Assembly: GCF_900156465.1 (NCBI RefSeq)
Contig: NZ_LT707064.1
Location: 3,797,001-3,861,000, forward strand
Source of the DNA: Pseudomonas sp. 7SR1
GTDB lineage: Bacteria; Pseudomonadota; Gammaproteobacteria; Pseudomonadales; Pseudomonadaceae
Direction: 5' to 3'
DNA: 64,000 nucleotides
Under the pieces are notes generated by a model. The model had not been told where the DNA came from. It ran no database searches and saw only the letters and a program-made list of their open reading frames with translations. This document shows positions 62,831 through 64,000 of the stretch, in pieces (within the stretch, counting starts at the first letter, position 1; the number at the start of each line of letters is the position of its first letter). A program made the position numbers and the translations under genes.

Positions 62831-64000
62831 CTAAAAGAAGGTTATTTCCTGTGAAGTCTGCTGCGCGCCGGCGTCGCCGTGGTGATTTCGGCGCTGCTCG
62901 TCGGTGGCGTAGGTGGTTTCCATGCGGGCCAGCCATTGGCGGGCATCGATGGGGACAGCCTGGTCGGGCGACTGGGTGGCCTGCTGGATGTGCACATGCA
63001 GGTCCTCGATGTTGTCGCGCACGTGGCTGAGGATCTGGCTGACCCGATCCTGGAATTGCAGGCTGACCAGCACTTCGGTGAGCTCGTCGCGGATACCGAA
63101 GCTTTCCTGCTGCAGCAGGTCGGCCGATTCGGCGAGTCGTCCGGTCACGCTCTTGAAGCGTTCGAGCACGCGCTGGATGCTGTCCTCGGAAATGGACACC
63201 GACTGGCTGTCCTGGTCCGCACCGCTGGACGCGGCCTGGACCAACTGGGTGATGGCGGTATTGATGATGTCGACTTTGGCCGACATTTGCTGGCCGGTCT
63301 CGCTGGACTTGCTCGACAGGCTGCGCACGGCATCGGCCACCACCGCGAATCCGCGACCGGCTTCCCCGGCACGGGCGGCTTCGATGGCGGCGTTGAGTGC
63401 CAGCAGGTTGGTCTGAGCGGCGATCGCGGCAACATCGGCGGCCATGGTCCGCAGTTCGCCGGTGTAGGCAGTGAGGTTGCGCACCTGGGCCAGGGTTTCG
63501 TCGCGGCTGGCCTGGGTAGCCTTCAAGGAGTTGATGACCTGGACCAGTTCGCCTTCGCTCTGGGCCAGTACCTGGACGGCGCCGCCACTGCCGTTGCCGG
63601 CCAGCTCACCGGCCGCCAGTTGCGAGGCGTGCACGGTTTCTTCCAGGCGTGACGAGATGCCGGTGAAGCGGCTGGTCAGCGAAACGATCGCGGTTTCGGT
63701 CTGCTGCCGGGAGCTTTCCACTTGCCTGGCCCAGATAGGCATGGCACCGAGGATGACTTCGTTGAGCTGCGCGCTGGACGCATGGGCATCGTGTTGGGCC
63801 GCCTGCAGTTCGCGTCGGGACGCGTCGGCAGCGATGACGGGGGCGAGCTGACGACCCAGGGCTCGCGCGCTCCACACCCCGGCACCGATACCGAGGACCA
63901 GGAGGACCGCGCTCAAGCCAATATTCTGTGCGCCCGCACCGTTGATCAGCAGCACGCCGGCGACTGCGGCGATGGCCACGAGCACGGGGCTCCAGAGGAT
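62831..64000 (-). CDS. Methyl-accepting chemotaxis-like receptor, C-terminal part (runs off window)
   Basis: The gene continues beyond the right edge: codons before 63985 (ILWSP...) are open and no ATG is in view, so only about 390 residues are seen. One or two membrane helices lie near the visible N-terminus ([31 protein letters not shown]). A cytoplasmic part follows with a diverged receptor signalling tip ([50 protein letters not shown]) and a 100-residue C-terminal helical extension. The SSKSSE where canonical receptors have KLAERS is unusual. As the first gene of the operon it resembles the receptor placed upstream of cheY in the P. aeruginosa che2 cluster. Confidence 0.85.
   Translation of the reverse strand: MLWSPVLVAIAAVAGVLLINGAGAQNIGLSAVLLVLGIGAGVWSARALGRQLAPVIAADASRRELQAAQHDAHASSAQLNEVILGAMPIWARQVESSRQQTETAIVSLTSRFTGISSRLEETVHASQLAAGELAGNGSGGAVQVLAQSEGELVQVINSLKATQASRDETLAQVRNLTAYTGELRTMAADVAAIAAQTNLLALNAAIEAARAGEAGRGFAVVADAVRSLSSKSSETGQQMSAKVDIINTAITQLVQAASSGADQDSQSVSISEDSIQRVLERFKSVTGRLAESADLLQQESFGIRDELTEVLVSLQFQDRVSQILSHVRDNIEDLHVHIQQATQSPDQAVPIDARQWLARMETTYATDEQRRNHHGDAGAQQTSQEITFF

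Overview
The window is a chromosomal segment of a fluorescent-group Pseudomonas. The evidence is high-GC coding density, many LysR regulators, Pseudomonas-type REP sequences, a KefF-KefC pair, a DUF2790-type small secreted protein and a CheA/CheW/CheR/CheD/CheB operon. No species can be named from this sequence alone. No rRNA, tRNA, CRISPR array, integrase or transposase was seen.

Layout. 1-23.5 kb is mostly housekeeping and metabolic or regulatory genes: the 5' part of an L-lactate permease, a thioesterase, a Rid protein, a divergent SRAP protein, a chromosomal AadA adenylyltransferase, a LysR regulator divergent from a PdxI-like aldo/keto reductase, a frameshifted metallo-beta-lactamase-fold gene divergent from a GlxA-type AraC regulator, kefFC, an OmpR/EnvZ-type two-component pair, an MlaA lipoprotein, an atypical NRAMP-like transporter, small enzymes, a hybrid histidine kinase, a secreted haloperoxidase-like esterase, a PhyH-type dioxygenase and two small exported proteins. 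23.5-45 kb is more accessory: a TerC/Alx transporter with a leader hairpin, a large secreted delta-60/RTX protein, a second-type argC with a LysR regulator, a HAD phosphatase, and a Fur-box-preceded sigma/anti-sigma/TonB receptor cassette for siderophore uptake. It continues with a complete cyanate-detoxification unit (cynR, cynT, cynS), then a patchwork with an ASCH-domain gene, a P-loop kinase, a third Rid protein and several unknown small genes, and a MerR/TipAS regulator with a textbook 19-bp-spacer promoter. 45-55 kb has an NmrA-type reductase with its LysR regulator, a family-3 solute-binding protein, an S8-type peptidase, a FixLJ-like two-component pair and an ABC importer with a double-length permease. 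55-64 kb is one leftward chemotaxis operon: receptor (partial), cheY-like, STAS, cheA, receptor, cheW, cheR, cheD, cheB.

How the genes work together. The cyn unit converts cyanate to ammonia and CO2, with carbonic anhydrase supplying or retaining bicarbonate, under CynR and a palindromic operator. The sigma/FecR/TonB-receptor cassette is a cell-surface signalling unit under iron control. The che operon is self-contained, with its own receptor carrying a C-terminal CheR-docking pentapeptide.

Most unusual features. A family of about 50-nt intergenic hairpins shares a GATAATA core; there are four copies and two remnants, all between 24.9 and 40.5 kb. Other oddities are an S8 peptidase with Glu at the catalytic Asp position, an NRAMP-like protein lacking the DPGN and MPH metal-binding motifs, a SRAP protein apparently lacking catalytic residues, an ASCH gene whose well-placed ribosome binding site leads to ATC rather than ATG, and a chromosomal aadA.
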